64,000 nt of DNA from Sciurus carolinensis. Lineage: Eukaryota > Chordata > Mammalia > Rodentia > Sciuridae. Positions 47,871-62,282 of this stretch are shown here, in pieces. Under the pieces are notes generated by a model that worked only from the letters and a program-made list of their open reading frames with translations, did no database searches and was not told the DNA's origin. The translations under genes were made by a program, and so were the position numbers. Every line of letters starts with the position of its first letter. Within the stretch, counting starts at the first letter, position 1. The DNA lies in contig NC_062226.1 of NCBI RefSeq assembly GCF_902686445.1, forward strand, positions 11,318,001 through 11,382,000, read 5' to 3'.

Positions 47871-49395
47871 AAAGCCATTTGTACCAAAATATTTAATGAA
47901 TATGCTGTTAAAATAAAGCCAACAAAAGAAATAGTAATACAATTTTACTGGTTTATATTTCAGCTCAAAGTTGACACACAAACTACCCTAGCACAATGTC
48001 CACGCACCTAGGATTAGATGGGCTTACAGAGGTTTTGATAACTAAAATAAGAAAGACACAGAAAGCAGCGGAGGGGGTGGTCACGGGGGAGGGGTTGCCA
48101 CTTGTTATCTCCCTTCTCAGAGGAAGGACCTCGGCAAGTGTTAGTACAGCCAACAGGAAGAGAGATACAGAACCACCCAGGGTCTCTATGTACAAACCAG
48201 TGCCTCCTGTCACCAGCCACCTCCACACTGAATGCAGAGGACCATTCATTTGCAGACAGCCTGTCAGCATATCACTATATAAATTAAGTTTTTTGTCTTT
48301 TGTTTTTTAATAAAAAAGGTGCTAAAACCTCCATCATAGCTTCGAAGTGAGAACCTGCAGCCCATCTGGACAGTGAAGTCTGTGCCCAGCCTCACTCCAG
48401 GAGGGCTCAGAAGCCGAGTCAGGAAGGGATTAGGCCAGGAAGGTGGCCTCACATTTACATACATACAACGCAGTCTTTCTCACTTGTATAACCTGTTGTG
48501 CAAACACACTAACTAGGAACCTTGAAGTGAGGAGAGCAGGGCCCAACAAACCTCAAGTGAAAGTAAGTGCCGAGTAACCATGTCAGTCAGTTGAGCGCAT
48601 CAGCAGTCCTAGTCTGGGATTTAAACACTGTCAACTGGGTATATTGGGGAAGATATTTATATATATATATGTACACATGACACATTAAGCAAAATAAGAT
48701 TTGTCCACATTATGATTAATCCAGCTTTTGCGAGTCACGTCACCCACCCAGCCTTGTGATGAAATCATTTTGGCAGCTAATGCTAAAGACAGTAAATATG
48801 AGAATTGCATAGAATTTATCAGAAACGTGAACAATGCTAAACCAAAAACCTGTGTCTCATATAGTTGAACAAAACTAGGCGGCTTCAACTATGTACGACT
48901 AGGAAACCCTCCTAATATTAAAAAGAAAGTGCTTCTCATGTCTACCTGGGGACCATCTGCAGGCACAGGCAGATAAGAATTATTTTAATTTTTGATCCCC
49001 CTCCCAATATATATAATATATTTTTTAAAAAAAAATTAAAGGTTTAGAAAAAAATCAACACATGGAAGGATCCCCAAACTCTGATAATGTAAACTCAGCC
49101 TTTAGGCTGGGTGAGGTGCTTACACGGGAGGGTCTGGGAGGTCACGCTGAGGAGTGATTTCTGGTGTGTCTGAGCAGCAGCTGAGCTGGCAGGCCTGTTG
49201 GTATCAGCAGTTCGGAGAGCCTTACCCAGAGCTGCCTGCTCAGGAGCCCCGGTCCAGTGACCTACCAACATGCGTGAACAGATCTAACTTAGGTACATTC
49301 TGGTCCTGGGACATGTCACAGAATCACACATCTGGCCAAAGAAGGCAACAAAAGGTGGCATGTTTTCTGAAGGTGTCTGGAGGCAGCCAGGACTC
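47871..49395 (-). other. RABGAP1: RABGAP1 3'UTR
   Basis: About 1.5 kb of AT-rich, SINE-free sequence lies downstream of the RABGAP1 stop codon on the minus strand. It contains a 37-bp A/T tract near 48980-49040. The end is placed just past the ATTAAA signal at 47892-47897; the exact cleavage point is an estimate. Confidence 0.75.
47892..47897 (-). terminator. RABGAP1: RABGAP1 poly(A) signal ATTAAA
   Basis: tttaat on the + strand is ATTAAA in gene orientation, with T- and TG-containing sequence following on the minus strand. No AATAAA was seen in the expected place. ATTAAA is the commonest variant signal. Confidence 0.6.
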
Positions 49396-50526
<1,131 letters not shown>

Positions 50527-50724
50527 CTGGATCTTGCATTCAGCTTCCACCAACTGGAGCTTGGTTTGTGCCAGTTCCAGCTCCATCTCTCTCAGCTGGT
50601 TCTTGAGTGTCTCCTTCTCTTCATCTGTGTCTTCATCTAACACCTCCTTGGTTGAGCTGATGCCCTTCACACGTCCTTCTTTGTTGAAAAGTTCCCGGCA
50701 GCGCTCACAGTCATCCACTTTTTG
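50527..50724 (-). CDS. RABGAP1: RABGAP1 coding exon, coiled coil with acidic insert (residues ~964-1029)
   Basis: The largest RABGAP1 exon in the window has 66 codons in phase 0. It lies between the acceptor cttacag and the donor gtaatg on the minus strand. It reads QKVDDCERCRELFNKEGRVK, GISSTKEVLDEDTDEEKE and TLKNQLREMELELAQTKLQL, then VEAECKIQ. The CERC pair and the acidic DEDTDEEKE cluster interrupt the heptads before a regular coiled coil resumes. The sequence is highly conserved with human as I recall it. Confidence 0.97.
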
Positions 50725-52300
50725 CTGTAAGTGAATGTCAGAGGTAAAGAGGCAAAGAAGAGAAACCGGCCTTGAGGATACTGTAAGCATATCCCCTGGG
50801 GGCAGGAGATCCACAGAAGGACATCTCTGTTAAGCACCTCAGCTTCTGATACCTGGCTTTTTTTGGAAACTGGCAGACAACCCATTGGGAAAGCTACCCG
50901 CAATGCTGTACGCTGAACAGTCACATTTCCAGGGACCCGATCAAGAAAGACTAGATAATATTTACCTACAAGGATTTTCACTGCAGAATTAGGGATAGAG
51001 AAAAGGGGGAGGAGGTTTTAATGATTCAAACAACTGGGAGAATGAAATATACTGTACTATATTTTTTTAGAAGTACACAGCCTCTAAAAGGTTTCTGAGG
51101 AATATTTTCTAGTCTGGGAATATGGCTACATGTAGGTTGAAAGAAATAGGACACAAAAATATATATAAAATATGGTCACAAATAATATTCCATGTCATCA
51201 AAATAAGATGCCACTGACTAATAAACATTATTTTATGTTCCTCTACGAAAATATTTTGCCAATTAAGCCACAAAAAGCCAGCCATTATAAAAGCTCAGGG
51301 CTGGGGATATAGCTCAGTTGGTAGAGTGCTTGCCTTGGGTTCAAATGTTCAAATCCCCAGCACCGCAAAAAAAAAAAAAAAAAAAAAAAGCTCAATTTCT
51401 CTATTTTAGGGATGGTAATGAAAAATAAACACATATCTTAGAAGGGATGAAATTTTACATATTAAAGGAAACAGAATAAAGACTGAAAGAATACTGACCA
51501 AAGTGCTAATAATGACTGTCTCAGGGGCAGGGTGTGTGCTAGGTTCAATCTCCAGTGCACACACAAGACAATTACTTGGTGGGGAACAGCATTATAAGGG
51601 TTCCTCGACATACTTGCTCTTATTCCCCTAATTTTCTGGAAGAGCATCATTAAAGTTTTAGAGTCAGAATATAAATGATATTTTAAAAACAGATGCTTTT
51701 GGTTAAACAATAACTATGATGGAGGCTTGTGCCACCTTGCTCCAGGTGTCATGGTGCTTTTCGCTAACGTGGGTACGGGCACAAAACTTTACTGTCCACT
51801 GAGTTGTACTTGTTAGTAAAGCATCTTTATCCCTCATTTTGTTAAATCTGACCAGAACTCTAACACAGATATTGCTTAAAGAAAGTACCAAGTTACAAGG
51901 TCTCCCCATCGTGGCAATAAAACATTAAAAAATGAAAGTCTTTCTGATATTTTGATCCACTATAGCAGAAGGAATGAGATCTGGTGGGGGAGTATCTCCA
52001 CAGAACCTGGTAGAGAAGGCGGGTCCTGACCTCCGCACCCCACCCACTGCCTTCCCAATGACATTTGGAAATCCTGGGGCACTTGTACTTTGAGACCTAG
52101 AGCCAGATCCCATCCCTTCCAGAGAAAACAGGCAGAATATTGGGTGTAAACACTGAGCCAGGCTGTGACAGGGAGCTCATTAGGTACTCCTCTGCTTCTC
52201 ACACTTGTTAGCTCAACACCCCCCCTAGAACCTGCTGTGCTGAATAAAGCTATAAAATGAACCAGGTGGTGTACAATTTCTTTGGTAAAAGAAGTCTTAC
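50725..52300 (-). other. RABGAP1: RABGAP1 intron
   Basis: A 1.6-kb intron with a young plus-strand ID SINE (51298-51385) and an ID-like scrap near 51517-51562. No exon-like segment was recognised. Confidence 0.9.
51298..51385 (+). repeat. Young ID SINE with target-site duplication
   Basis: gggctggggatatagctcag and gttggtagagtgcttgcc match the consensus. The middle 'gcaagcacaaggccct' is replaced by a short changed segment, then a B box and 23 A residues. The direct repeat aaaagctca lies at 51289-51297 and 51386-51394. Confidence 0.92.
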
Positions 52301-52372
52301 CCGAATTTTCTCAATTTCTACTTTATTAGTGGTCTGCTGCTTCTCCAGTCTTTCACTCAACTGAGAACAAAT
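52301..52372 (-). CDS. RABGAP1: RABGAP1 coding exon, coiled coil (residues ~940-963)
   Basis: 24 codons in phase 0, flanked by the acceptor ttctttag and the donor gtaaga on the minus strand. It reads ICSQLSERLEKQQTTNKVEI followed by EKIR, leucine/isoleucine heptads of the coiled coil that continue directly into QKVDD of the next exon. Confidence 0.96.
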
Positions 52373-52897
52373 CTAAAGAAGCAAAGAGAAAACAATCTCT
52401 TGAGCAACACAGTCATCTGTGTAATTTGGGCTTGTGATATACTCTACAGTGGGCAGCTGGAATATGCCAAATGGTAGTAGCACAGCACCAAGCAGGCTAT
52501 ATCAGGAGGGGTGTGAAGTTGATAGACCAGCAGAAGCTTCTTCAGCTGTGCCACCTCTGTAGCACCAGGGCTTGCAGGAACCTGCTGATGGACAACGGTC
52601 AAAGGTTTTGAAGGAGCAAGCTTAGTGCAGTGATGGTTCAAAACTCAACCAGGGAGAACTGGTTTCCAACCACAAGTAAAACTAAGTCAATAATCCCAGT
52701 CTGAATGCCCCCAAACACACAGTGGTTTTACTATTAAGTACCTACTATATGCTGGGCACCATGCCATGTATTCTACAAGACTATTTTTCTGAATCCTCAC
52801 GACAGTACTTTGAGACAGGGATTTATTTTTCTCATTTTACAATTGACATTACAGGGAGAGCCAGGGGAGGGTGCACAGCCCAGGGACAGGGACCCAC
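52373..52897 (-). other. RABGAP1: RABGAP1 short intron
   Basis: A 525-bp intron containing a MIR fragment, minus strand, at about 52725-52870 (aagtacctactatatgctgg, tctcattttacaattgac). Confidence 0.88.
52725..52870 (-). repeat. MIR SINE fragment
   Basis: Reverse MIR: 'aagtacctactatatgctgg', 'gaatcctcacgacagtact', 'ttctcattttacaattgac'. Confidence 0.75.
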
Positions 52898-52981
52898 CTG
52901 CTTGTAGTCACCGATGATAGAACTGTTTTTTTTAATCTCAGATTCTGCCTTGTCAAGTTCCCGACGGCACATTTCCTTTAA
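52898..52981 (-). CDS. RABGAP1: RABGAP1 coding exon, coiled coil (residues ~912-939)
   Basis: 28 codons in phase 0, with the acceptor tatgtgttcag and the donor gtgggt on the minus strand. It reads LKEMCRRELDKAESEIKKNS then SIIGDYKQ, a charged heptad-type sequence. Confidence 0.96.
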
Positions 52982-53915
<934 letters not shown>

Positions 53916-54278
53916 TTAAGATGTGCCGTCACAGTATAAGAACGAAGGACTGAAAAGGGCTGACATCACTGAGCACAGCCCCATTTTAAGACAGGGAGGC
54001 TGATCCACACAGGGAGAACGTCATGCCCACTGTCACAGGAAGCCTCGGCTCATGTACAACGGTGGGCCAGCCTCCCGCAGGAGGGCCAAGGGGCCAGGGT
54101 GCAGCTTCTGGTAGCAAACAGGCTGGCTCAACTGCCAGTGTTCACTGAACACGTGTCACCTGGACACGCCATGGAGAATTCTAAGCTTCAGTTTCTCTGT
54201 CTGAGGGACAAAGTGTTAGAAGTATTCAGCACAGTGCCTACAAGTAAGTGAACTCTCCATAATAGATAATCACTGTCA

Positions 54279-54456
54279 TTTTTTTTTTTTTTTTTTTTGG
54301 TAACAGGGATGAACACAGAGGCACTTAACCACTGAGCCACATCCCCCCATCCTCAGCACTATTTATTTATTATTTTGAGGCAGGGTCTTGCTAAGTTGCT
54401 GAAGCTGGCTTTGAACTTGTGATCCTGCTGCCTTAGCCCCTTAAGCCACGCTGGCA
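54279..54456 (-). repeat. B1+ID composite SINE, minus strand (first of three)
   Basis: Poly-T (54279-54298), reverse ID half (ggtaacagggatgaacac, cactgagccacatcc) and reverse B1 half (ggcagggtcttgctaagttg). It lacks the usual B1 outer end. Confidence 0.88.
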
Positions 54457-54464
54457 TATTTAAA

Positions 54465-54672
54465 TTTTTTTGTGTGTGGGTACTGGGGATTGAACCCAGG
54501 GATGCTTTACCACTAAACCCATCTCCAGCCCTTCTTATTTTTAAAAATTTTGAGATAGTGTCTAAGTTGCTCAGGGCCTTGCTAAGTTGCCCAGGCTGGC
54601 CTCAAACTTGTAATCTTCCTGCCTCAGACTCCCAAAATTGCTGGGATTATAGGGATATGCCACTGTGCCTGG
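54465..54672 (-). repeat. B1+ID composite SINE, minus strand (second of three)
   Basis: gtactggggattgaaccc (reverse ID), then ttgagatagtgtctaagttg and gctgggattatagggatatg (reverse B1). ctgtcatt occurs just before the first copy (54273) and just after this one (54673). Confidence 0.9.
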
Positions 54673-54690
54673 CTGTCATTGTTGTCATTA

Positions 54691-54893
54691 TTACTATTAT
54701 TATTATTATTAGGATACTAGGAATTGACTCAGGGGCACTCAACCACTGAGCCACATCCCCAGCCCTATTTTGTAATTTAGAGACAGGGTCTCACTAGTTG
54801 CTTAGCACCCTGCCACTGCTGAGGCTGGCTTTGAAATTGCGATCCTCCTGCCTCAGCCTCTTGAGCTGCTGGGATTACAGGTGTGCCTGGCAT
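54691..54893 (-). repeat. B1+ID composite SINE, minus strand (third of three)
   Basis: An (ATT)n tail, then reverse ID (gaattgactcaggggcac, gagccacatccccagccc) and reverse B1 (agacagggtctcactagttg, gctgggattacaggtgtgcc). A possible target repeat cattatt flanks it. Confidence 0.9.
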
Positions 54894-57312
54894 TATTTTT
54901 AAAAATAATAGACTCTGGAATTTTCTTCTTCCAAACGGTCTATATTTCCTCTGCTTCATCCAGTAAGTTCTGCATTTTGCTATTGTTAAGGTCGCCCCAT
55001 AAAGGAGGCTGTCCCTTTCCTGGCACTTTCATTTTATTATTTTCAGTGGCCGTGTTCCACCCTAGTCTTTTTCTTAATACATGCAAACATCTAATGGGCA
55101 TCCAGGAAAAAACTGTATCCCTGTGTCTGACATCTGAGCTCCTGACACTGGTCCCTCCCAGGAAAACTGAAGAATGACCCCAATACCACATTAGAACAAG
55201 GTCATGGTCTAGAAGAGAGGGTCTTTGCTGGGCTCCATAGGCCACCTCCCTTGGCAGTGGAGGGTGGCTTCCTTGAAAGTGAACAGGTTTCTGGAAAGAT
55301 ATGATGAAGTGGCATAGCTGGGCTGAGCTTTGCACTCCATTCTACCTCTTCCTGCAAAACTTTAAGAGAACAAAGCTGGGACCTTAGATGAGGAACTGAG
55401 AATTTGTATGACATGCAGATTCAAAAGACCATTTACTACTGGCAAACTGTACAGGCACATTTTCCAAGAGCTAGGAGCTTCCCTTTCTGGAAACAACTTG
55501 CCATCATCTCCTTCTCCAGCTCAAACCCGATACACAATCAAAGGGGAAATGAGGAGACTCAGGAAGCAGGGGAAACAACTAGTAAGGAGAGTGAAGACTA
55601 ATTACAGATTTTTATTCCATTTTAATCAAAGGAACCTGTAATTTCTTGCTGTGGACTCAGCTGACGTCTCATGCACCACAGTGGGCACTTAACCCTGCCG
55701 TGGGCTGAGGTCTCCTCCTGTGTCATCACTGCCAGAGACGATAAACACTGCTGAGAGGGACAGAAGAGCCAGGGGAACTGGGCCTTCTAACTCAGAAGTG
55801 CCCACCTGAGGAAGGGAGGTGGGGAAACGGCTTCCCTAAGCTCTCAGGGCTCACACGGCACAGCTCTTGCCTTCACTTCACCTGACTGGGCCCAGCATCT
55901 GTCCCAGCACTCCAGAGCTGCCTCTCAGAACCGTGTCGTTTGGAAGGTGCACAGAGGCTGCTGACCCAACCAGTGTCTTCTTGATGGCACCGTATTCATA
56001 AGCAAATGAGAGGAGAACATCTGGGTTATAAACACAGATCCAGACTTCCAGTCATGATGGATTAATAGGGATCAGATTTATCCTCCCATAGTCAACAGCA
56101 AATTGGGCAAAATATATGATACAACTGCTTTCAGACACTGAGAACGATAAATACAGAACTGTGGTTCCAGGAAGAAAAAATCCCCAACGTGTATGCTACT
56201 CCCACCCTGGCTCCTGCCTGGGTTCCCAGCAGAGCGTGAGGGCAGGTCAGTGCACTGTGGAGGGGATGGCTGAGGTAGCTGGGAGCTGTGGAGCAGAGCT
56301 CTGGAGAAGAGAAAGCTGTGGACAGTGTACACAGCCGTGGAAGAGTCAAAATTATGCAAACACCTAGTTAAACCAAAAAGAGAACAAAAAGCAAACAGGA
56401 TGAATAGAAAACGAATTCCTACCTGGACAATGCAAAAACTCATTTTATATAAAGACACAGTCATTTAAAAATTAAATGGTGGAAGATAATGTACCATGCA
56501 ATACCATGGAAGTTAAGAGTGGTATGTCCATGCCAGACATAGCAGGTTTCAGAACAGTTGAGTATAACCAAGAGACAGAGAAGGCCTAACAATCTAAAAC
56601 GTATGCAGAAGCTCAAATTATGTGAAACAAAACCCTACATAATTGAAAGGAGAAATAGATAAATGCATAAATAGAGAAAGGGAATTTCCACACTGCTCCT
56701 CTCAGTCAGTGACAAGTGGGGAGAAAATCACAGTCCACAGAAGCCTTAAACGTCATCATTGGCCATCCTGACACAGAGCAGGTGACCCCCAGCAACAGGA
56801 CCCAGACTCTCCACATGCACAATGTGGAGAGCCACCGGGACTGTGCTCAGATTGAGCATGTCCTCTGACAACCAGAGAACTAAATTAGAAATCAACAACA
56901 GAAAAATTTCTTCCCTAACCCTTGGAAACTAAGCACACATTAATTCACTTGTGCTGGTCAAAGATAAAATCATAAGAACTAAATAAAAATAAAAATGCAA
57001 CATATAATGCAGTGAATGTAGAGGCAATAGTGCTCACATAGAAATAACTCACTTTTGAGTGCTTACTTTAGAAACGAAAGGTTCAAAATCAAATTTTCAA
57101 CCTTCTTCTTTAAGAAGTTAGAAAAAGTGCAAGTTAACCTACCAAAAGTAGAAGAAAAAAGATAAAAAGCAGAAACCAATGACAAACAGAATCAATAAAG
57201 CTAAAAGATGACTTTTGAAAACATCAATCCAACTGATAAACCTCCCAGCTTGATTCAGGAAAAAAAGGAAAAGACACAAGTTACCCCATGTTAGGAATAA
57301 AAGAGGGGCATA

Positions 57313-57648
57313 AGGAAAATGGGGTGGGAGGGCGCGGGGGACAGAAAGATGGTAGAATGAAATAGACAGTATTACCCTATGTATATCTATGATTACATGA
57401 ATGCTGTGAATCTACATTGTCCACAACCACAGATATGACAAGTTGTACCCCATTTGTGTACAATGAATCAAAATACAGTCTGTAGGGGCTGGGGATATAG
57501 CTCAGTTGGTAGAGTGCTTGCCTTGCAAGCACAAGGCCCTGGGTTCAATCCCCAGTACTGCAAAAAACAAACAAAAAAAACAAAAAACAAAACAAAACAA
57601 AACAAAATGCAGACTGTAAAAATAAAAAAGATTTTAATAATTAAAAAA
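57313..57648 (+). mobile_element. Younger L1 3' end inserted into the old L1
   Basis: It corresponds to the last part of the 3'UTR of the L1 at 3570, in plus orientation (attaccctatgtatatct, gtaccccatttgtgtac, A-rich end). Flanked by the direct repeat agaggggcata at 57302-57312 and 57651-57661, which shows a separate insertion. Confidence 0.88.
57485..57603 (+). repeat. ID SINE inserted into the younger L1
   Basis: A near-consensus ID (ggggctggggatatagctca, ttgccttgcaagcacaaggc, gggttcaatccccagtactg) with a CAAAA-type tail. Flanking 15-bp repeats at 57470-57484 and 57604-57618 match at 13 positions. Confidence 0.93.
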
Positions 57649-58928
57649 AAAGAGGGGCATAGATACAGACTCTATAAACACCCAAAGAAGGAAATAAAAA
57701 GTTTATATCACTATACTTGACAACTAAGATGAAATGGATAAACTGCTTGAAAGACAAACTATAAAAATGAGCACTGAAGAATTAGAAAATTTGGGTAGCT
57801 CTATTATCTAAAAAGAAATAAAATTCACAATTAAATAGGTTCCTATAAAGAAAATTCCAGGCCAACATGCCTGGAATTATGTCTTTAGGAAACTAAAGGC
57901 ATAATCAAAGAACTTTGTAGAGTCCTTAAGAAAACAGGAAGGAGCAATTCCCAGTTTATTCTATGAGATATGAAATGCCCTGATAGCAAAACCAGACAAA
58001 AAACATTACAAAAAAGTCCAAACACACTTCATGAACATAAAACTAATAAAAATTAAAATGTTTAATAAAAAAATAGAAATTCCAATGTATGGGTGGTTTA
58101 CACTTTAATTTACTTTACCATATTAATAAAATTAAGGAAGGAAAACAATTACCTCAACAGATGTAGGTAAAGCATCTGACAAAATTCAACACCCATCGTG
58201 ACAAGACCTCTCAGCAAAGAGGAACAGAGGAGAACTTCCTCAGTCTGCTCTGGGCAAAACCCACAGCCAACAACTGGAAGAAGGCAATGACATCCACTCT
58301 CCCCATGCAACGCTGTTCTGAAGCTCCTAGTCAGGGCAGCGAGGCAAGAACAGCTGGTAAAGAAGTGAAATTCTGTCTTTATTTGGGGATGGTATGATTG
58401 TGTGTAGGGAAAATCCTAAGGGGGACAGGGGAGAAGCACTACTAGACTAAGAAGTGATTTCAGCAAGGTCAAAAACTAGTTGTACTTCTAGAGACTAGCA
58501 ACAATTGGACAATGTAATTAAGAAACCACCACCACTTATAAGAGATTAAAACAGGTGTAAGTCTTACAAAACTGACAACTAAAAAGAATTGCTATGAGAG
58601 ACTGAAAAACACCTTATTAAATGAAAATTATAACATGCTCATGAATTGGATGGCTCAATCATTGTTCAAATGTCAATTCTCCCAAAATTCATTCATAGAT
58701 TCAATGAAATCCCACTAAAATCTCAGAAGGCTTTTATTTCTAGAAACTAACAAGCTAATTCTAATCTTTATATAGAAATGCCAAGTGATTTTCAAAACAT
58801 CAAGGTCAGAGGACTCACATGACCCAATTTTAACATTTATTATAAAGCTACAGTAACAGACAGTATGGTTTTGGCATAAGGACAGCCACACAGATCAATG
58901 GAGAAGAAAAGAGAATTAAGTAGATCTG

Positions 58929-59058
58929 CCGGCTGGGGTTATAGCTCAGCGGCAGAGTGCTTGCCTAGCACATCTGAGGCACTGGGTTCAATCCTTGGCA
59001 TAAAAATAAACAAATAAAGGTATTGTGTTCATCTACAACTACAAAAAAATTTAAAAGG
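58929..59058 (+). repeat. ID SINE subtype with extra 3' module
   Basis: ID head (ggctggggttatagctcagc) and B box, then AAATA-rich sequence and 'ggtattgtgttcatctac'. Target-site duplication aagtagatctg / aagtatatctg (58918-58928 and 59059-59069, one mismatch). Confidence 0.88.
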
Positions 59059-59771
59059 AAGTATATCTGTACATACAGCATCAACCGATTTCTGATAAAG
59101 GGGTCAAGGTAATTTAAAGAAGAAAATTGAGCAACCTGTTCATGGTCACAGAATTAGTAAGCAGTGGATTCCAGCAGGTGGGCTCCTGAGTTGGGTTTGC
59201 CCTCATGTCATTCTGTCTTAAGGTAGAGGAAGAATCACACCAGAGGGGACTGGGACACAGTCCTGGCAACCCTTTCTTTGCCTGGGACCTTCCGAAGATT
59301 CCCTCTCATTCCTTCAGGACCAGGGTCAGTTCTAGCCATTACTCCCACTGCAGAGAGGAGAAAGCCTGGCTGGAGTTATCCAGGGATTAAGAGACTGCCA
59401 TGAAATTTCTCCACAGCTGCTGTGTGAAGAACAGCGAAAGTGACAGGTGATGAATAACAAAAGTGTTATAAAATCAACTGGAAATACACAGAGGGTTCTG
59501 GAAACTGTATAAGCCTCACACTGTAGCTTTTTTTTTGGGGGGGGGGGGGCGGTGATGCAGGAAAGGAAGAGTTGAAAGGAATGAAGTTCTTTTGAAAACC
59601 TGAGTCCCTGAAGTCAAAAGAAATGTGAGAAGACCCATAATTCTCACTGTGGTGACAGGAAGAACTTAGTTGATTTTTGGTGATGGTTCCAAACAGTCCA
59701 GAGAGATGACTAACTTGGAAATGAACGTCTCCTCACCCTATAGATGCTGCAGGAGGCTGCTCAGCCTACTG

Positions 59772-59990
59772 AGGACTCTGAGCTCTGGGGTCAGGACATC
59801 TGGGTTTCAATCTGAGGGCTCTGCCTCTGACTAGGTGGGTAACCTGCATAAGATATTTATTTTTGCCTAAGTTTCCTTGTCAGTAAAATGGGCATCACAG
59901 CACCCCTCCTACAATCTGGGCTACCTCAGCAAGAGGGCATATATAAAGCACTCAGAGAAGGGCCTAGCACGTGTCAGTGCTCAAGAAGTC
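59772..59990 (+). repeat. MIR SINE
   Basis: Plus-orientation MIR in order: 'gacatctgggtttcaatctg', 'ctctgcctctgactaggtgg', 'gtaaaatgggcatcacagc' and 'gcctagcacgtgtcagtgc'. One of the best-preserved MIRs in the window. Confidence 0.82.
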
Positions 59991-60608
59991 AGTTACTGTG
60001 TGTCAGAATCACCAGTCATTGCTCCTTGTCCCCTATTTATTATGGAGACAGGTGGCATCATTGGAAGAGGCTGGGCATTTCAATTAGATGGGCCTGAGTT
60101 GGACTCAGCTCTGCTTCTTTCTGGATGCTTCACCTTTCAAGCTTCATGACTTAACAAAAAATTCCCATCCATCCATGGAGCCCATGTTACTATCCTTACA
60201 AAGCTGAGACAAGGAGAAGAGGTATGGGAGTTTAGTGAAGTACTTAAAAGTGGCGCCTGGCACCACAGATCATCAGTAAAAGGGAATATTTATTATTATT
60301 ATTTCTCACTTCTGTCAGGAATATGACTTAGTTCTTTGACTGCTATGTCAGAATAAGACTCCTTGAAAAGGTCTCACACTGTTCAGGGCAGGTTTCCAGT
60401 GTTATTACCAGTGGGTGTCAGTGTTATACAACGTTTTCATAGACTTTTGGTGGATGTCAAGGACCTCCTGAAGTTCACAGACTCTACAGAGTCAATATCT
60501 CTAAAGTGAGACCCTGGTGAACTTTCAGCAGTCTGAACCTATCTCTAGAATCTTAAGAAACCAACCAGCAGAAAAGTAATTCCAGGAGCCTGGTACGGAA
60601 ATCAAAGG

Positions 60609-60830
60609 TAGAGGCTGACAAACTACAGCCCATGGTCAAATCCAGCCCATCACCTATTTTTGTAAATAAACTTTTACTGGAAAACAGCCATGTTGATTCA
60701 TTTCCATCTTGTGTATGGCTGCTTTTACACCAACGTCATAACTGTAAGTAGTAGCAACAGAGACCATATGGCCCAAAAAACCTTAATATTTACAATCTAT
60801 CTCTTTTCTAGAAAAAAGTTCACTAGCCCT
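60609..60830. repeat. hAT-like MITE
   Basis: 'ggctgacaaactacagccc' at the left, 'tttttgtaaataaacttt' and 'gacagtaaccatatggccc'-type text in the middle (gagaccatatggcccaaaaa), and 'aaaaagttcactagccct' at the right. They follow a familiar non-autonomous hAT consensus with short inverted ends. The exact family name is not certain. Confidence 0.65.
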
Positions 60831-61255
60831 GAACTGAGCCATGAATAAGAAACTGCTTTGTCTAGGGGAAGCTTGCAATATAGAAAACAGAAAAGCACCC
60901 TTCCAGGAAAAGCATCATCTCAAAATTTTTCAGGTTAGGAGAACAAAGAAGAGGAGAACATCTACTAACAGAAACTACTGATTACACACTGCTCAGGCAC
61001 TGAACTATGTTCCAGTCTGCAATGGTTATTCAACAGGTACAAAATACACAGGATAAAATCATTTCTTCTCTTGGGGGAAGTTAAGGAAATGATAATGATC
61101 AAATGCTGCCAACGTGGATAGCCTCAGAATCAAGTCAAAAGGTCTCTTTGTCCCACCATGCTTGGGAAAGAAGCCCAGGAGCTGTGTGCAGGATGAGAGG
61201 AGTGTGGTGACTTAGGGGACAACCAGGATACCCTGCGGAAGGGGTGAGGTTATCA

Positions 61256-61899
<644 letters not shown>

Positions 61900-61992
61900 C
61901 TCAAATCGTTCAATGGGGTCTTCCCGCTGGGCCTGCTGTTCTCTCATGTTGTGATATTCTTTTTCATATTTTTTCAGCTTCTTCTGACCAAT
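61900..61992 (-). CDS. RABGAP1: RABGAP1 coding exon, start of the coiled coil in the window (residues ~809-839)
   Basis: 31 codons in phase 0, between the acceptor gttctatag and the weak donor gttcgt on the minus strand. It reads IGQKKLKKYEKEYHNMREQQ then AQREDPIERFE and passes directly into RENRRLQ of the next exon. It follows the C-terminal side of the TBC domain, whose exons are outside the window. Confidence 0.95.
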
Positions 61993-62282
61993 CTATAGAA
62001 CAAACCACAGCACAAATTAAGAATAATCAGGACATGGTGATGCTTCAGCACCTGTGATGAAGACCAACTCTTTGCTGACCTGGGTGACTCTAGACACTAT
62101 GGAAGTGGTGTTTCCCATTTTGGGATGGATATCATCACAGCAGGGTAGAAGCCCAGAACCCTGTTGGGGATATTTGGTTCCTAAGGTCTTCACTGACAAG
62201 TATTCAAATAAACACTGTACAGATGGCCCCTTCTGAGTTCTGGGGTCTAGTTGCCCCTAGAAATAATAATAAACCATGATTT

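Larger units (their letters stand above)
56030..59115 (+). mobile_element. Old LINE-1, plus strand, with nested insertions
   Basis: Diverged L1 text runs in plus orientation, that is, antisense to RABGAP1. ORF2-like stretches can be recognised: 'aaccagagaactaaattag' and 'aatcaacaacagaaaaattt' near 56880, 'taagatgaaatggataaact' near 57727, and 'attcatagattcaatgaaat' near 58690. Late text 'agtatggttttggcataag' occurs near 58863. It is interrupted by a younger L1 fragment (57313-57648) and an ID (58929-59058). The left boundary is uncertain. No open reading remains. Confidence 0.78.

Noticed and set aside
35193..48310. Many overlapping 60-137-codon frames on both strands
   Set aside because: The region is moderately GC-rich, which lengthens chance frames. 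They overlap each other in several frames and none shows family motifs. The frames at 45659-46018 even run through the U6 pseudogene.
54474..54749. 91-codon plus-strand frame
   Set aside because: It translates antisense composite SINE sequence (the usual 'GIEPRDALPLNPSP' artefact).
57485..57560. tRNA-Ala gene
   Set aside because: A and B boxes are present, but there is no tRNA cloverleaf or acceptor stem. The unit has an A-rich tail and target-site duplications, so it is an ID SINE.
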